From assembly GCF_000764305.2 (NCBI RefSeq), contig NW_025944327.1:186001-250000 (forward strand): DNA of 64,000 nucleotides. Direction: 5' to 3'. The translations under genes and the position numbers were made by a program. Positions 12,400 to 26,210 of the stretch are shown piece after piece; position 1 is the stretch's first letter, and each line of letters starts with the position of its first letter. Origin of the DNA: Hyalella azteca. Lineage: Eukaryota; Arthropoda; Malacostraca; Amphipoda; Hyalellidae. Under the pieces are notes generated by a model that saw nothing but the letters and a program-made list of their open reading frames with translations, did no database searches and was not told the origin of the DNA.

Positions 12400-15332
12400 T
12401 TAGAAAATTTTATGTCCTTATCAACATACTCTCAAAATCTTTTTCCACCGTCGACTACGCAATCCTCACTCTCGTTGCAAACAAGTCTTGTCATACTTGC
12501 TGTGTAGTAATCTTGCTGTGCAGTGTTCTTACTAAGTTAAATTGTAACATTGAAACACATAGAGGCTATTTCATTCTCGTTTTTAATTATATACAAATAT
12601 TTTGAATACAATGCAATTCCGGAGAAATAACTGTGAATTTCTTGTTACATCAGCCTTGTAATCACAAAATGCAAAAAATTCGCCAAGTTATTTTCGTTAT
12701 GATCATGATTCAGATCGTAAATTATTGAAGACGGTCAAAAATTTTATTTGAATAACTGTACGATACAATTCAACTGACATGCTGGCAGGATTTGAGTCAC
12801 GACTCTTCGTATTTGGACGAGAAAAAGTGGACTCGATGCTTTTCTTCCACGAATGCAAATCATCAACAAAGTTCCCGTTGCCAGCCATTGGTCGGAGATG
12901 TCTGCTATAAGGCATCCCTGATTTGTAATAGGGTAGCGTCACACGAACAGTTTTGTATTGTCCGAAAATAAACAATTTTGTATATAATTTAAGTACGGAA
13001 ATATGAAGTGTGGAAATACGAAGTACGGAAAATGAATGGCTATTTATGGAAATTTCATCCACGAATTATTACGAATATTGAACAACCAGATTAACGATTA
13101 ATCCGATTAAAATTCAGAACTTTCGTCGCCGAATTTTGTTCGACATTTTAAAGTTAAGTCTCACGTATACGAATTTTAAACAACTTTATCCGACCGCGAA
13201 CGTAAGGAGGATTTATTTAAATTGATTTATTTTTTAAAATATTTAACAACTTGGTTTAATATTAGTTGTCATGCGAGCAAGTTTGGATCCAAATAGTCAG
13301 CTAATCTGACACATTTTTTGCGTTATTAATTTCAAAATCATTTAACAATCGCATATCACAATGAAACAATATTGTATAAGACTCAGCAATCCCCAATAAA
13401 GGATTGTTATTGCTACAATCTTTCACGGCTCGAAATATTAGCCAGCAATTTTGATGATCACAATATCTTGCCACTTTTTCCTAGATAACAAATCGATGAA
13501 AAATCTACAACATGAATTAAGCCACAATTTTGGCAGTAGTCCAATTGAATGCATCTTTGCAAGGAGATCACGAAATAAAAGACGTGAGTTATTTCACGTG
13601 TGTATTTGAATTCTTTTAGCACGACGCTACTATGTACAGAAAACAGTAACAGACACAAGTAAACTGTACTTATGTACACAATAAGATGAACACGCACATC
13701 TATATAGATACAACAACATGATATATAATGAAGAGGAACGCACATCATATAGTATTCGTAACACGACTCAGGACGACACGCACGGTCAACTGACACGACG
13801 ATATATACGAATGATTCACAATTGCGCGACAAACCCAGTCATTTACTCAACATAATATTGGTTGATAATATAAACATGCTGACTGTATGAAGTTGTTTTT
13901 AGTCTAAGGTTATTATAAAAGGAATGTGAAACACATCGTAAGAAGCGACGGACTTGGGCGACTTCGTAGAAGTCAGCTCTCACGCACACTCACGTACCTC
14001 AATATAGGGAGACGAGAACAATACACTAACACCTCTTTTACTTGTATGATAAACCAGAAGCGTACTATCACTGACCACGCAGGACATAACCAATCAAATA
14101 TTTGTTCATATCAACTGTCAAAAATAACCAAAAATAGGCTTCCCGGTATTTTTTCTTCCCGGTCGCCAGCGGTGAGCTGTTTTTACTGGCGATTGAAATG
14201 GCGAATTTCAGACTCGGATAAACTGCATTGCATTGTAGGAGAGTTATGCCGGCTGATACACATGAAATTTCAAAAACTGATAATTTTATAACAAATCCTG
14301 TTGAATAAAATGTTCAACGCATTCCAATAATTTCTAACAAAATACTGAAGTTCTGAGCTGTGTAATGGAAGTGAGCTAAAGAACTAACCGAAATTTATAG
14401 ATCTGGTAAAAATTTATTTGTATAGGGTTCATGTGAGGCGCTTGTTAACAATAAAGGTGCAGTTGATCTAGGCCGTTCAAGAGCAAGCGCATGAGACAAA
14501 CTTGCTAAGCCGTTCACGACCTTCATTACCTCATAACAAATTTTGCAGTACATAACCCTATCAAGAAATTGTACCGAAGAGAGCCAAACATTAGGAGCAA
14601 TTATGAGCCGGTAGCACACCAGAAATTACAAGAGTATGTACTGTAGAATTAAATCGAAAACGCGCCATTACGTACGTTTCCTGAGAACTCGTGATTTATT
14701 TATGCGTTATGCCTACAAATACTTTTCAAGTTTATCGTACCATATTACCATTTCTCTATGGGTTCAGAACTCACAATTTACTAACGGATTTTGCTAACTA
14801 ATCTTTTCAGATTTAGCCTGTCCAATTTATTTGCTGTTTCTGTACGTATGTCAAATTTATTTCATATTTATTACAATTCATTTATTGTCTAACCTACAAT
14901 ATGGCTACTTTTAATTGACAAGTAATATATATATATATATATATATATAGATAGTACAGATGCTTCAGCAGAACATAAAAGACACATTACCAAGTCAAAA
15001 CTTGCACCTGCAGTTAAGTGAAGTTAACACGCATCAAAAGCTGTCAATAAACAACCCGAATGTCATTTTCGGCATCTCAAAGTTTGAACCAGTGAACATT
15101 CATATTAAATAACCGAATAACATATTAACAAAATTTCGTTTCTATTCATCGGGACCGACTCACTCGATAGCCAGGCTTTACCTTAGACTACACATAAATT
15201 ACATGCCATCTTATAAATTGATTAACAAAGCCAAAGCCTAAATTTGGCGCTAAAGAACCACTCGAACATTTGAGGATACAGACGGCAGATCGCGTGGGTA
15301 ATCACTTACTCACGAACTCTACTTCAATCCAC
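12400..15332. other. Intergenic stretch, no gene seen
   Basis: AT-rich sequence. ORFs of about 120 codons at 12,703-13,062 and 13,458-13,832 (minus) and 13,926-14,291 (plus) show no recognisable domain, no splice context and no codon bias I can see. Confidence 0.6.
14922..14949 (+). repeat. (TA)n microsatellite
   Basis: An uninterrupted AT dinucleotide run of about 13 units. Confidence 0.97.
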
Positions 15333-15543
15333 ACTGTTAGAAAAATTACCGTTAACGGTATTACCGGCGTTTCAGTGGCCGGTCGGAACGTGAAAAGAAA
15401 CATCGCGTCGCCGTTTTTATTCTAATTTTACACTAGAAATCCGTTAAACATATGATAAACACGGCGAAACAGTTTATTTTCACGGGGCGACCGGCCACTA
15501 GAATGCCGGTGGGACCGTTTTTTCACCGTTTTTTTCTAACAGT
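15333..15543 (+). mobile_element. Foldback MITE, copy 1
   Basis: Ends ACTGTTAGAAAAATTACCGT and ACCGTTTTTTTCTAACAGT; arms continue with ACCGGCGTTTCAGTGGCCGG and CCGGCCACTAGAATGCCGGT. It belongs to the family of 38,528-38,737, with similar arm sequence and length. TA flanks are not preserved here. Confidence 0.85.
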
Positions 15544-15701
15544 CCAATGAGGTCTCCATTAAATCTGCTAATAACGAGCAGTTACTGTAACAGAAAAATT
15601 CTTCACAATCCTGCAGTGGAATGCAGTCACTCTAGTCAGGGAAACTGTAATTCAAACGCGTCTGTTATGCATCGATCGTATGTTCACAATACCCGAATGA
15701 G

Positions 15702-15830
15702 GGAGGAAACTTTAAATGGGAAAAAATGATATCTTGAATAGGAAATTGACATCTTGAATGGGAAAGTAACATCTTAAATGGGTAAGTTACATCTTGAATG
15801 GAAAAGTGACGTCTTAAATGGGAACCTAAA
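15702..15830 (+). repeat. About 22-bp repeat (atcttgaatgggaaa)
   Basis: Five or six imperfect units of ga(c/t)atctt(g/a)aatgggaaag. Confidence 0.9.
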
Positions 15831-16820
15831 TTCTCTCATTGTGAAGAATAATTACGTAGAAGTGCTCGCTGTCGTCAACAAACTCAGTTCCTGACGAACT
15901 GTCCAGCGTTCAAAAACTTCGCTGCGTACTATTCATCCCAGCGAAAAATTCAATAGGTTGTTCATAACATGGACCGATCGTTTAATATATGACGCTGAAC
16001 AGCACACATTTTGACCTTTTTTATATCCTTGACCCTCTTTTGGGTCGAAACAATAGTGTAATGTGAGTCATTCGGTCGCGCATACTAGGATTTCGTACAG
16101 AAAAAGCCCATTATTTTGGTATACTGCTAATATGAATTTTAGGCGAAAAAGTTTCGTTATTATTCGTGCACTTATAAAACTGAAGTTTTGCTTGATGATT
16201 ATGATGGAAGTTCCAGATTATGATCAGAGCCAGAAATACAGAAAAATTTGTAACGTCACAGATTTAGAACGTCAAATGATGTAGCATGATAATCACAAAA
16301 GACGTCGTCACAACTAAGATTCGATATGTTGATTTATTCCCGACTATATAATACGAAGACATCCCGAGACTGCTTCACTATAATATAATTAGCTCTCGAT
16401 AATAAACCTTTAATGCCATATTCGTGTCGTCATTAAGCACATCATGAGAAGTAAGAAGACGTATGCGTTGGCATGCGTAGTAAAGTGTTTATTGGAGAAG
16501 AGAAAGAGGCGAAAAAGGCGAAAATGCGAGATAAAGGGGCGAAAAAGGCGAACCTAATGACCCCTAAAGACCACCAATGGAAGACTGCCGAGCCTAGGTT
16601 TGCCTCAACCCAGGATAATAACAATCAACAGTTGCTAACATTACGATGATTCTCGTAAAGCTAATCATTAGTTCAAGTATTGTAGCAAAACCACGAGCTT
16701 ATCACTCAAATAAAATCATTACTCACTTGTTCCAAAAGTTAGCGCTTCTGCGTGCGCGGAAATGGCGATATCACTAAATCCTTGCACTGAAAAAATTGAA
16801 TGGGCTAAATTGTCTAAGTA

Positions 16821-16950
16821 GCGACACATTTTTTACCCACACCACGAGCACAGGGCAGACATAGCCGTGGATTGTTTCTACGCGCTTTGGCCGAATAAAA
16901 TATTATGCACACCTTTTTAGACAAAGTCTCGCTCATTCCATTGAGTGGAA
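16821..16950 (+). mobile_element. Dispersed 'CGCC..TGGGTC' repeat, copy E
   Basis: It shares CACATTTTTTACCCACACCA, CACGAGCACAGGGC, GACAAAGTCTCGCTCATTCC and ATTGAGTG with copy B; the middle is the most diverged of the six. Confidence 0.65.
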
Positions 16951-18218
16951 TATCAATGAATCTGAACACGAGCACCAAACCAGATGAAATGCAGTTGGAT
17001 TCTGACCACATACTATGCAAGGTACCTTTTTCATTCACAAAACAAGGTAAGGATTCTATTCAATTAAATGATAAGCAATCATACGAAGAAGTGACGTTAA
17101 AGTCGATATTCAGATCTATAAATTAACCCAGCCTTTCGTCATATGTTGAAAAAACGAGTGAAAGAATTACATACATATATCGTTAGCATAAGATTAGTAA
17201 TTCTATTACATTTCCTACTCACTGATCAGGATGAACAACTTGATCCACAAGTGAACACTTCTACTAATAGCAAAACTGCAAAAGTAATAATAATCGAGTT
17301 ATTCTCATGAACTTACATAAACTTCATTCGCTTGCTACCCACATCGATGCAATCATTGCACTTAAAAATGTTGTAGCTTAAAACATTACAAGATCAAATC
17401 GTTAGTTCATTACAAGTCGATGTTCAATACTAAAAGTTTATTTTCTATTCCCGGAAAAGTTTTTATTGGAGACAAATAAATGCCGAAGATTAAGTCTGCC
17501 GTGGAATACTGCTCAGAACGAGTAAACATAAATAATAATTTATTTAATACAAATATTTATTTCGGAACCAATCCGAAATAAATATTTTAGAGAGAAGCAA
17601 CAAACAAGATAGGAATGCACTAGCTTCCTGCTTCTTCAACAAGTTTTCCTAGAGAAAAGCACACGTATAATTACTAGGAGCGAGATACTGGATATCGGTT
17701 ATGTGCGTAGCATTACTTAGTTTTATCTTTGACGCTGACACTTGAACATTCTTATGTTAATACGAGCATTAGCAAAACCTATGACATACACATACATATA
17801 CAGTCAATAACAACTATGCAATGTAGAACTTTAATGATTATCAGACAAGAACATCGAGAGAAACGTTCACAAAGTCACGCGCTACATTTGATCAGGCCTC
17901 GTCAAGTCTACTATGCCTATTGCATTGTAATTTCCTTACACGTTCTTCTTAATCGTCCAATAATAATGCACCTTTAATATTACCATAGAAAAACCAACAT
18001 CGTTGTCAGTTGAAACTTCTTCTCATTTGAATTATTTTAAGATACTATCCCCAAATGTTAAAAGAAACTATTTTATATACACATTGAATATAAATAAGGA
18101 TTTCCACCGAAAGTTTCTTCAGGGTTCAAATGAATTGAACAAGAACTGAAGTTCAGTTTAAGTTTAAAGTTGCAACACAAACCAAAACCGGTGCCAGTTG
18201 TGGGCACCAGGGCAGTGC

Positions 18219-18411
18219 CTGGGTGATGACGTCATGAGGTTGGGTGATGACGTCATGAGGTTGGGTGATGACGTCATGAGGTTGGGTGATGACGTCATGA
18301 GGTTGGGTGATGACGTCATGAGGTTGTGTGATGACGTCATGAGGTTGGGTGATGACGTCATGATGTTGGGTGATTAGGTCATGAGGTTGGGTGATGAGGT
18401 CACGAGGTTCA
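18219..18411 (+). repeat. 21-bp array, each unit with a CRE palindrome TGACGTCA
   Basis: Nine units of tgggtgatgacgtcatgaggt. Seven keep the perfect ATF/CREB-type palindrome TGACGTCA; the last two are mutated (gattaggtcatga, gatgaggtcacga). Spacing is two helical turns, so all sites would face the same way. Whether it binds anything is unknown. The minus-strand ORF repeating MTSSPNL is an artefact of the array. Confidence 0.95.
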
Positions 18412-20721
18412 CTCCAGCATCATTCCTTCATTACAAGAACGTATTACCTTCATTATCTCATAACGTATAAACAGAAAAAGTAATCGATATATTTTCTATT
18501 GTACTAGAAAATTTTCAGCTAATAAATGAGCTGGTCAATACGACGACTGAGAACATACATCTTCAATTCAAGATCAAGTGCTAATGTTTTAAAGCCATTT
18601 TAAACCTTTCGTCATTGTCCTCTAATATGGGAACAAAATTTCGTTTCCGCGATTCGAGTATAAAGTATGTTTATTCCTGGAGTATAATATAACACCTACA
18701 AATTTTTCATTTAACTACTATTACTAGCCGAATACAAAAAAGGTGTACATGGATTAAAGTGTAAATTAAGAAAGGCTTTAAGCTTCTGTCAAGGATATTT
18801 CTCAGGCGCACATTCACTAAGTCCAACGTATCATGTGAACTTCTCTTAAAATCGAAATAAAAAAAAATTAACTCTGCTTGGGAAAGATCCAAGTATACGT
18901 AAGCAGCGTCTGATCAGATAAATTCATACTGTAAAATTAACCTCAAACGAGAAAAATTTCGTAGAAAGTCCCAGGACAATTGTGAAAAGATTATCCTAAT
19001 AGATAGCGTACGAAAATAGTGACAACGAATTAAATAACTCGAAGGGAGATTAACAAAGGCCTAATGCTGATCAAGCTAATGTAAAAGGTAAAAAATTTCA
19101 ACAAATTTCCAAAAGAAATCTTGCGAGATTATCAAGAGCATCAACTGAAATATTGAGTCATTTGAAATGTTCAACTTTCAGTCATCACAGAAATATATTT
19201 AAACAGCGATTGCCTTGATCGGCTATCAATATTCTTACAATGCGAGTCTGACAAACTCAACAGCGGCTTAAACTGCGGCTTTCAGATTGGGGCTTCGACA
19301 AAACTTTCTGGCTTGATTAACCCTTTGCAGGGTGCTCATCCAGCTAAATTCTTGCTGACATCTTTATCTCATTAAATGTTCGAAAGCTCAACTTCTAAAT
19401 ATTCAAGGCATCAGCACTGAACCAAAATTTAAGATGTACAGATAAACCTTTCTTGAGCATCACCTTTTTTTACAATTTTTTATCGCTGAGCTTTATTTTT
19501 CCTGTCATTTATAATAAAATTGAATGCAAATTTGCCGATTGCTTTATTATTGACACGACCGTATATAGGTTGACATCACCTACCAATTCTTCATTTAAAT
19601 CTCGAGATAATAACGTAAGATAAATCAGACATCAGAGTTAGCCGGTAGACCAGCAAATAAAATATAAGAGAATTATTCATTTTTACTTACAAGAAATTAT
19701 GTTAAAGAGTATTTCCTCCATTATCAACACTATGAACACAAATCCAGATCCTCAGGCTCTAGTTTGGCCTCTGTCAAAGTAAATAATATTACAATGTAAT
19801 AAGTGTATCGAGTTTAGGTACAATTTTTTACGCAATTCGACAGGGGTTAAAATAAAGAAATATTCTACAGGGGAAATGTTCAAGGTCTTCACAGACATCG
19901 TTCACAAACAAATTATATTAAATAAAACAAAAATGAAGGAAGCCACATGAAAAACAACTCCGCTCAGGATTCAATGGCAGATCAACCTCGAAAACGACCA
20001 ATCATTCCCGCAAATAGAAAAACTGCGTTCAAATTCAATCGCCTTCGTAAATAGTGAACATGCAGCGCATGGAAAATCAAAACTGTTCCATAAGCCAAAA
20101 ACATAATTAGTAAGCAACAAAATTCATCCCAATAGCGGGACATGTCAAAAACATTCGTGACAACAATTTTCCATATTTTACAGACGCATCTACACGAGAT
20201 TGTAATCATTATTTACATTTTCAATTGATTTCCAGGATTATCATTTGCCATGGTATCGATATATGGTAGGTAGGAAAATCTCCACGCAATATTCAAGGGA
20301 ACAAATTTGATGCAATGAAATTATATCATATTTACTGGAGAGAGAGCGTCAGAATAGAGGAGTCACAGCTAATCGTTGGCATTTTATGTTCGTATTGCCA
20401 CTATAAATTACAGCAATGCAAACATAACATTTAAATAGGAAAGAGTTACCACTCGAGTATTGCCGAAAATGTATTTTCCGATCAAACACGAACACATCAA
20501 CAACTATCATAAGTCAAAGCCAAAGTCCGTAAGACTACGATTTATCAGGAAAAACGAACAAAAATCGCGAAAACTTTTTTGAGAAATACCCCTAAAAAAT
20601 TAGAGCAAGTTTCCCGTACGTTTCTGCCTCGATATAATTTAGTACAACAACAAATGAACTAGAAGAACAAAATCTAGAGGTTTCAAATTCAGCTAAAGAA
20701 GGACTCATCTCGCCAAGCAAA

Positions 20722-20800
20722 TGACGTTAAAGCAACGTTGATTATGAGTCGATTTTGTTGAAACAACGTTTAATCAACGTTAATTCAACGTCAGAAGACC
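20722..20800 (+). mobile_element. CAACGTT-rich element, copy 1
   Basis: AAGCAACGTTGATTATGAG, then GTTGAAACAACGTTTAATC and AACGTTAATTCAACGTCAGA. It is related to 22,459-22,596. It lies about 120 bp beyond the PIP5K poly(A) signal. Confidence 0.5.
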
Positions 20801-20914
20801 TGTCGAATTAGGCATTAAATAAATAATTACGATAAAGCACGGTTCGCGGGACACTCGCACTCCAGGGCCTTCCCAGCGACTGGGTCGAAAACGCTTCATG
20901 TGAAAAATTCAAGA

Positions 20915-21111
20915 ATTTCTAGGACACACTTTTATTCGGACTATAAGAAATAAAGTCAATAATATATTTCTAATGAATAATGACCGGCGGCTAGATAGCA
21001 GTATATAATTTAGACCATAATGTTTACATAAAAAAACATATCATAGGAGGACCACGATAGCCGCGTCTATGTTAAAGGCGCGGTCGTCTCCGGCTGAAGT
21101 TGTCAAAAACT
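20915..21111 (-). other. PIP5K1: PIP5K 3' untranslated region
   Basis: About 195 nt from the stop codon to just past AATAAA. It is GC-rich near the stop and AT-rich after. No other stop-proximal feature is seen. Confidence 0.7.
20931..20936 (-). terminator. Poly(A) signal AATAAA
   Basis: On the minus strand GTCCGAATAAAAGTGTGTCC: a canonical hexamer followed at once by a GT-rich element, 175 bp past the stop codon. It fits as the end of the PIP5K transcript. Confidence 0.75.
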
Positions 21112-21540
21112 CTACGCGTCGCCGACCTGTAAAGTAACGGTATACTTGCCGGGTGCTGCGTCATCCCCATTAGTGTGACTCGTATTCCCCATAACTCCAT
21201 TAATTTGTCCAGCAACATCCCCACCATCGTCATCTTTAACCCCATTACCAGGGATCACGTCGGAGCTGGTGCAAGGGATCGGTGAGACTCGAACAGCAGC
21301 AGCTGTAGGGACCACGAAGTTGTATTGCTGTGATGAAACCTTCGAGTTGAAAGGCATAGCAGAGATTGAGGTGTGGGAACGTGGTGAAGACGTTGAGGTG
21401 AGTTGAGGAGCTTGTAGTGATGGCCCACTCACCACAACCGTGGTCACCACACCGCGTCGTTCATGTTTTGTGATGTGATGTCGCTGACCGTGGTGCAGAA
21501 TCTGTTTCTGCAAGTCATCGTGAGATTCAATAAAATCCAG
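21112..21540 (-). CDS. PIP5K1: PIP5K terminal coding exon
   Basis: A clear acceptor (AATAATCGTTTTTATTAG) opens 143 codons ending TAG at 21,114-21,112; phase 0 matches the 31.5-kb donor. The peptide starts LDFIESHDDLQKQILHHGQ, has a VVTTVVVSGPSLQAPQL and Ser/Thr-rich middle, and ends GKYTVTLQVGDA. The first CTG is simply the first codon of the exon; no initiator is expected here. It is the only exon of the chain with no adjacent minisatellite. Poly(A) signals lie 175 bp downstream. Membership of PIP5K rests on phase, frame and gene polarity rather than on similarity I can recognise. Confidence 0.8.
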   Translation of the reverse strand: MDFIESHDDLQKQILHHGQRHHITKHERRGVVTTVVVSGPSLQAPQLTSTSSPRSHTSISAMPFNSKVSSQQYNFVVPTAAAVRVSPIPCTSSDVIPGNGVKDDDGGDVAGQINGVMGNTSHTNGDDAAPGKYTVTLQVGDA

Positions 21541-22458
21541 CTAATAAAAACGATTATTTTACTCGGCCTCATTAGCCCTTAAAAAGGCAGATCTCAATGT
21601 AAAATAAAATTGGAAATTTTGAACTTAACAAAACGCATAAAGCAAATATGTTTGACTTGTGTATTTCAACTGAGCCTCGGACTAATAATTTCAGATACAC
21701 GTGGGGAAAAAAGCCGGGATCGCAGGATTACGTTAGTTTTCAACAATCGTTATCGAGTGAAAGAAACGATTAGGTTTTAAAATGACGATTACTTTTCGAA
21801 TAATTGTAAGTAATCTGAAAAACAATTTAGAAATTCGTCGATTTATTTGGTAGTCTTGGAAAGGTTTTCATAGGTCACAAGATTAATAGGAATAACATTG
21901 TAAGAAATTAACAAATTCGGAGGCCGAGAATAATAAGTTCAGACATGTTAGATGCAACCAAATGAAGCACTCGAAACACAACGAATTTATTAGATGATGC
22001 ATCGATACTAAAATAGAAACAAGTAATTTTGAATCAGGGATTGAAACGTTGAAACTACGTTAAAATTTGCCCGCAACCAGTATAGATTTTTTGTTCGCCC
22101 CTCAATTTAGCTATGGAGAAAAACCTTGTAATTTAGTCAATTCAGGCAATAGGGAATGCAATTTCTGTAACTGGATTTATGTTTTAACAGCAATTCTTAA
22201 GAACAAAACTCTAATTCAATTCGAACTTGAAGTGACTTGTGAACAGAACTACAGTCAAAAGACTCATATTTATTTCTTCTGATCGCATATTAACTTTTCG
22301 TGTGGTTGACACGTTTGAAGAACTATGATATTGCTTACAAATACATTCACGAATATGGCGATATCGACTGTTTCAAATCAAAAACTTAACTTTAATTTTA
22401 AACATAATTTTGTGTGATGAAAGTCTATGCGTCGTTAATGAAGAAAAACGTAACATCG

Positions 22459-22596
22459 AAGACTAAACCTCGAGGCAAATATGGCCGAAACACCGTTGAA
22501 TAAGAGCTTATTTCGCAGAAATAACGTTTATTCAAAGTTATTTCAACGTTGACATAATGTTTATTCAACGTTTTTTCAACGTCAGAGGCTTGGTTA
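22459..22596 (+). mobile_element. CAACGTT-rich element, copy 2
   Basis: Repeated AACGTTTATTCAAAGTTATT and ATTCAACGTT motifs end CAACGTCAGAGGCTTGG. It shares the pattern and the end TTCAACGTCAGA with 20,722-20,800. It is probably an old MITE; borders are not defined. Confidence 0.55.
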
Positions 22597-25500
22597 ATTT
22601 ATATGGCTTTGCAGGAAGCGTTAGTATGAAGCAAATAGCACTCAATAAACACATATTCTTTGTTAGATTTAAGCGACGATCGAAACTTGAAACTGGCGGT
22701 AAGAGAGAACACATTTCTGGGGAGATTCCTTTAGGGGACCTTTATATTTTATTTAGAGTTGTTCTAAGGTCAAGAATTAAGGAAGATGACTTGCAATTAG
22801 AATACTTCAGTGAATAGAGATTCCATATTGGAATGCATGAACAGAAAACCACCATGATTTGAATGAAGTGCAACGTACGCGAGGATATATCATACTTGAA
22901 GTTATCAAGGTAACTTTTACAAGAGTGCTCTCACCATCAGTTTCGATCGTATTGCAAAGAATGCTTAAAAAAGTACGCAAAATCTCCAAGATTTACCTGA
23001 TACCGACCACCGAATAGCGAATGGTCTAAGAAAAGGAACCCAAAAAAAAAAAAAAATAAATAAATAAAAATAAAAAACCGAAGGAAGTCCAAACCACAGC
23101 ATTTAAAAAAAATATCAGAATTCAGATTTAATAATACAAGAGGAAGAGGATGACCAGCATTGTAAAATGAGCTAGTTACCGGTACCGGTCATTTCCAATC
23201 TGATATTCACAGATATAGTGAAAAAAGAGCCTGCAACAGTCAGTATAAATGACGTATAATAGGTACACCACCTACACAATAGATTATTATTTGTTGTTGT
23301 TGAATAGTTAATAAGATGGAAATTAGCATGCGAATGCTGATATAATCCTTGTTCAAAAATGTTATACTGTCGGTTGCCCGGTAATAATAAGGCTTGACAA
23401 TGAAAAATGCTACCACGGAGTGAAACATTATTACTGGCCGGGCAATTCAATAGAGAATAGGTAAAAAGACTTCATGCTGTTACATTATTTATCGAACATA
23501 CATACACTTATTCTCGTCATGAACTAAAACAAGAAAAACATCATAAGAGTTACTAGGCGATGAAATTCGCTATAATTAATATAATAAGTGTAGCAGACTG
23601 ATGACAGCGACAAATTGCGGTGGTATATAACTTAGGTCACATAGGATTGCAAGATTGTTCGTTAGTTGTTATAACACGATCCGGATATACTTACCTACGA
23701 TCCGGATACTTAAACCGTACGAGCTGACACTATAACCGTGTGCGAGTTTTTTTACCATCAATTACTGGTAATTCCTACAGCTATCGTTGCCAGCCGCTGA
23801 ATTGGATATTTCCCAATGTATAAGAAAACTAGAAATTAAAGATTGCAATCTTGCAAAATAACAAGCGTAACGATATTATCACGAGTTCGCCGTAAGAAAG
23901 GCAAGCAAGAATTACTCGAAACAGGTTCTTCATTGCAAGAATAACTCGAATGACCTATAGTATAAGTAAATAAATAATTACCAATAAAATGATAATCGTA
24001 CTTATTTAGAATCATAAAATTTCTGCCTTAAAATCCCATATTTGCATTTAAAATTCTTAAAATATCTGCCTGCAAAGTCCCGTTAAAGTCTAGAAAATTT
24101 ATCGCGAGGCTCAAAAACATCCAAGTCTTCCGTTTTCTTTATTACTGAGCCGCCCTTCCCACCTGATTTTTTATCCCTAGACAGAAGCACATTCACCCGA
24201 GTATAAAGATATATATCATAAGAAACAAGTTAGTCATTCAACTAACCCACGTTTTTTCGATGACGCGCAAAAAAAACCCACGGCGAGCAAATGGAAATGT
24301 GAGAAATCATGTTTGTTATTTATTTCTTAATTTTTTATTAATTAATAATGTTTATTAATTATTTCTCGTCGCGTTGCGGTGTTGTAAGATTTTCGCTGCT
24401 CTCAAACCGACTTTTGAAGTATAGGTTATGGGATTGAGTAACAATCCAGAAAACATCAGAGAATGACGTGGTCATAATTATCATGTCCGACAGCAGAAGC
24501 ATCGTACATAATAGGCGACGCCATCACGCGTTTTTGATCAATCATTCGACGCTTCATTCAATAAATCACGAGAGCAAACGAAGCATTGCGTTAATAGATA
24601 AAAAAATTAGTTGATACATTACATATTAAAGTTGAAATGAAGTTTTTCAATGGACCCATACCCAATAAGAAGTATGAGTAGCTGATATTATACGAGTACC
24701 TATAATATGAACACAGCTCAGGAGTCAGCACGATTATCTATTCCTTAGCGATGTAATCATTCATGCTAGCACGTCAGTATAGTCAGCACCGCTAAGATAA
24801 CTTAAAAAGATCTAACATTATACACATCATCACAGGTAGCAACCAATTCCTGACCAGCGTCATCAAACATTCAAATCGCGACATGCAAAAACGTCTTTAA
24901 TCACCATTGCACCTTCATTTCTTTAGATTTCCCAAACTGAAATCATTTACCATTTCTAGTAAAAAATTTTACGCGCTCAAGTTTTTTATATTCACCAAAT
25001 TCATCGAACTTAGTCGTACATAGACGCCAGAAAGCAGCAGTGGTGATATTAACTCCACGAACTTATTTGCCGGCAGATAAGACGTGGCTAATAAAGACTG
25101 ACATGCAAGACATAACACGAGAATAATAGTACACATAAAAAATTGAGACCAGACATACCGACTTATACGGCGTTTCCGTTCCTAAATTTGTCAAATAAGA
25201 TGGAACGAGCTATTTAAACAAGGTTCTGTCGAATAGAAATATTTCCCGCCGAATTTATTAAGCAATTATTCAATTTATTATAATTACCATAATATAATAA
25301 TAATTAATAATGATGTTATAATTATTTATTTTAAAAACAATAATTTCGAAAGCTACACCGTGAAATGCCATCACCACTACAGCCAAACTACACAATTTAA
25401 GATCAGCACTCACGACGCTATTAGGAATCTGCCTCAGTCACCACCAATGCAAACTTTTTAACCAATCATTTACAATTTATACCGAACATTATTCCTAAAA

Positions 25501-26095
25501 CCAAATATAGAAATCGTAAGTGACAGGTAAACTATTTCTCAAGGCAAAACACACAATCTCCAATTCATTTAATTACTACGCGGTAATTACAGAGGCCTAA
25601 AAATATCCATCACAACCATACCATCATTCAGAAGTAGAAAATATAATATCATTAGGAGGTTATGTCTTAACCGTCAGCTTAATAACATGGAATTGTAAAA
25701 AATGGAGAGCAGTCACTAGACATTAATGACAAACAAATAATATTAAAGTAAATATTAAATAAACGATTGACAATCATATGAGTGATTCTGAAATCATAGT
25801 CACGTTATTACTCTTCAATTCAACTAAGAAAACTCGGCTTGACCTCAAAAACACACATTCAATTATTAACGGCACAACCGGCCGTTAAAATTCATTAATT
25901 ATACTATGTCTATAAATGCAAAGTTTTCCTTCCATTTGATCGCGTGTCCTTCATGTCCAGCAATAATTACTTAAATGCAGTTACCAGTTATGTAAACTGT
26001 CCCAGGTAGATTCATAGAAATGGTCATTAAAAAATAAAGAATATACATGCTACTGAAAATTGCCAGACTCCAGGAGCGGTCTAGCAAGGTACAAA

Positions 26096-26210
26096 CACTC
26101 AGAAAAATGAGTGAGAATTGTCCAAATCGTCAAACACTTTTCGTCTTTAGTGTGGGTCATCTTGGCCCAGTTTGGCCCGGCAAAAGGGAGCGTCAGAGTT
26201 ATGTCCGCCT
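26096..26210 (-). mobile_element. Dispersed 'CGCC..TGGGTC' repeat, copy F
   Basis: Minus strand: GCGGACATAACTCTGACGC, TTTTGCCGGGCCAAACTGGG, ATGACCCACAC, then GGACAATTCTCACTCATTTTTCTGAGTG. It is the only copy in this orientation and the closest to copy A. Confidence 0.8.

Larger units (their letters stand above)
15831..20721. other. Intergenic stretch beyond the 3' end of PIP5K
   Basis: AT-rich sequence with one dispersed repeat copy (16,821-16,950) and the CRE-palindrome array. At 19,317-19,345 a single TTAACCCTTTGCAGGGTGC resembles one end of a TTAA element but no partner end is seen. No gene is recognisable; ORFs here are short and without domains. Confidence 0.7.

Noticed and set aside
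12703..13832. Two minus-strand ORFs of about 120 codons
   Set aside because: No domain, no splice context, no sign of codon preference; expected by chance at this scale.
19317..19345. TTAACCCTTTGCAGGGTGC as a TTAA-element end
   Set aside because: No matching inverted end was found within a few kilobases.
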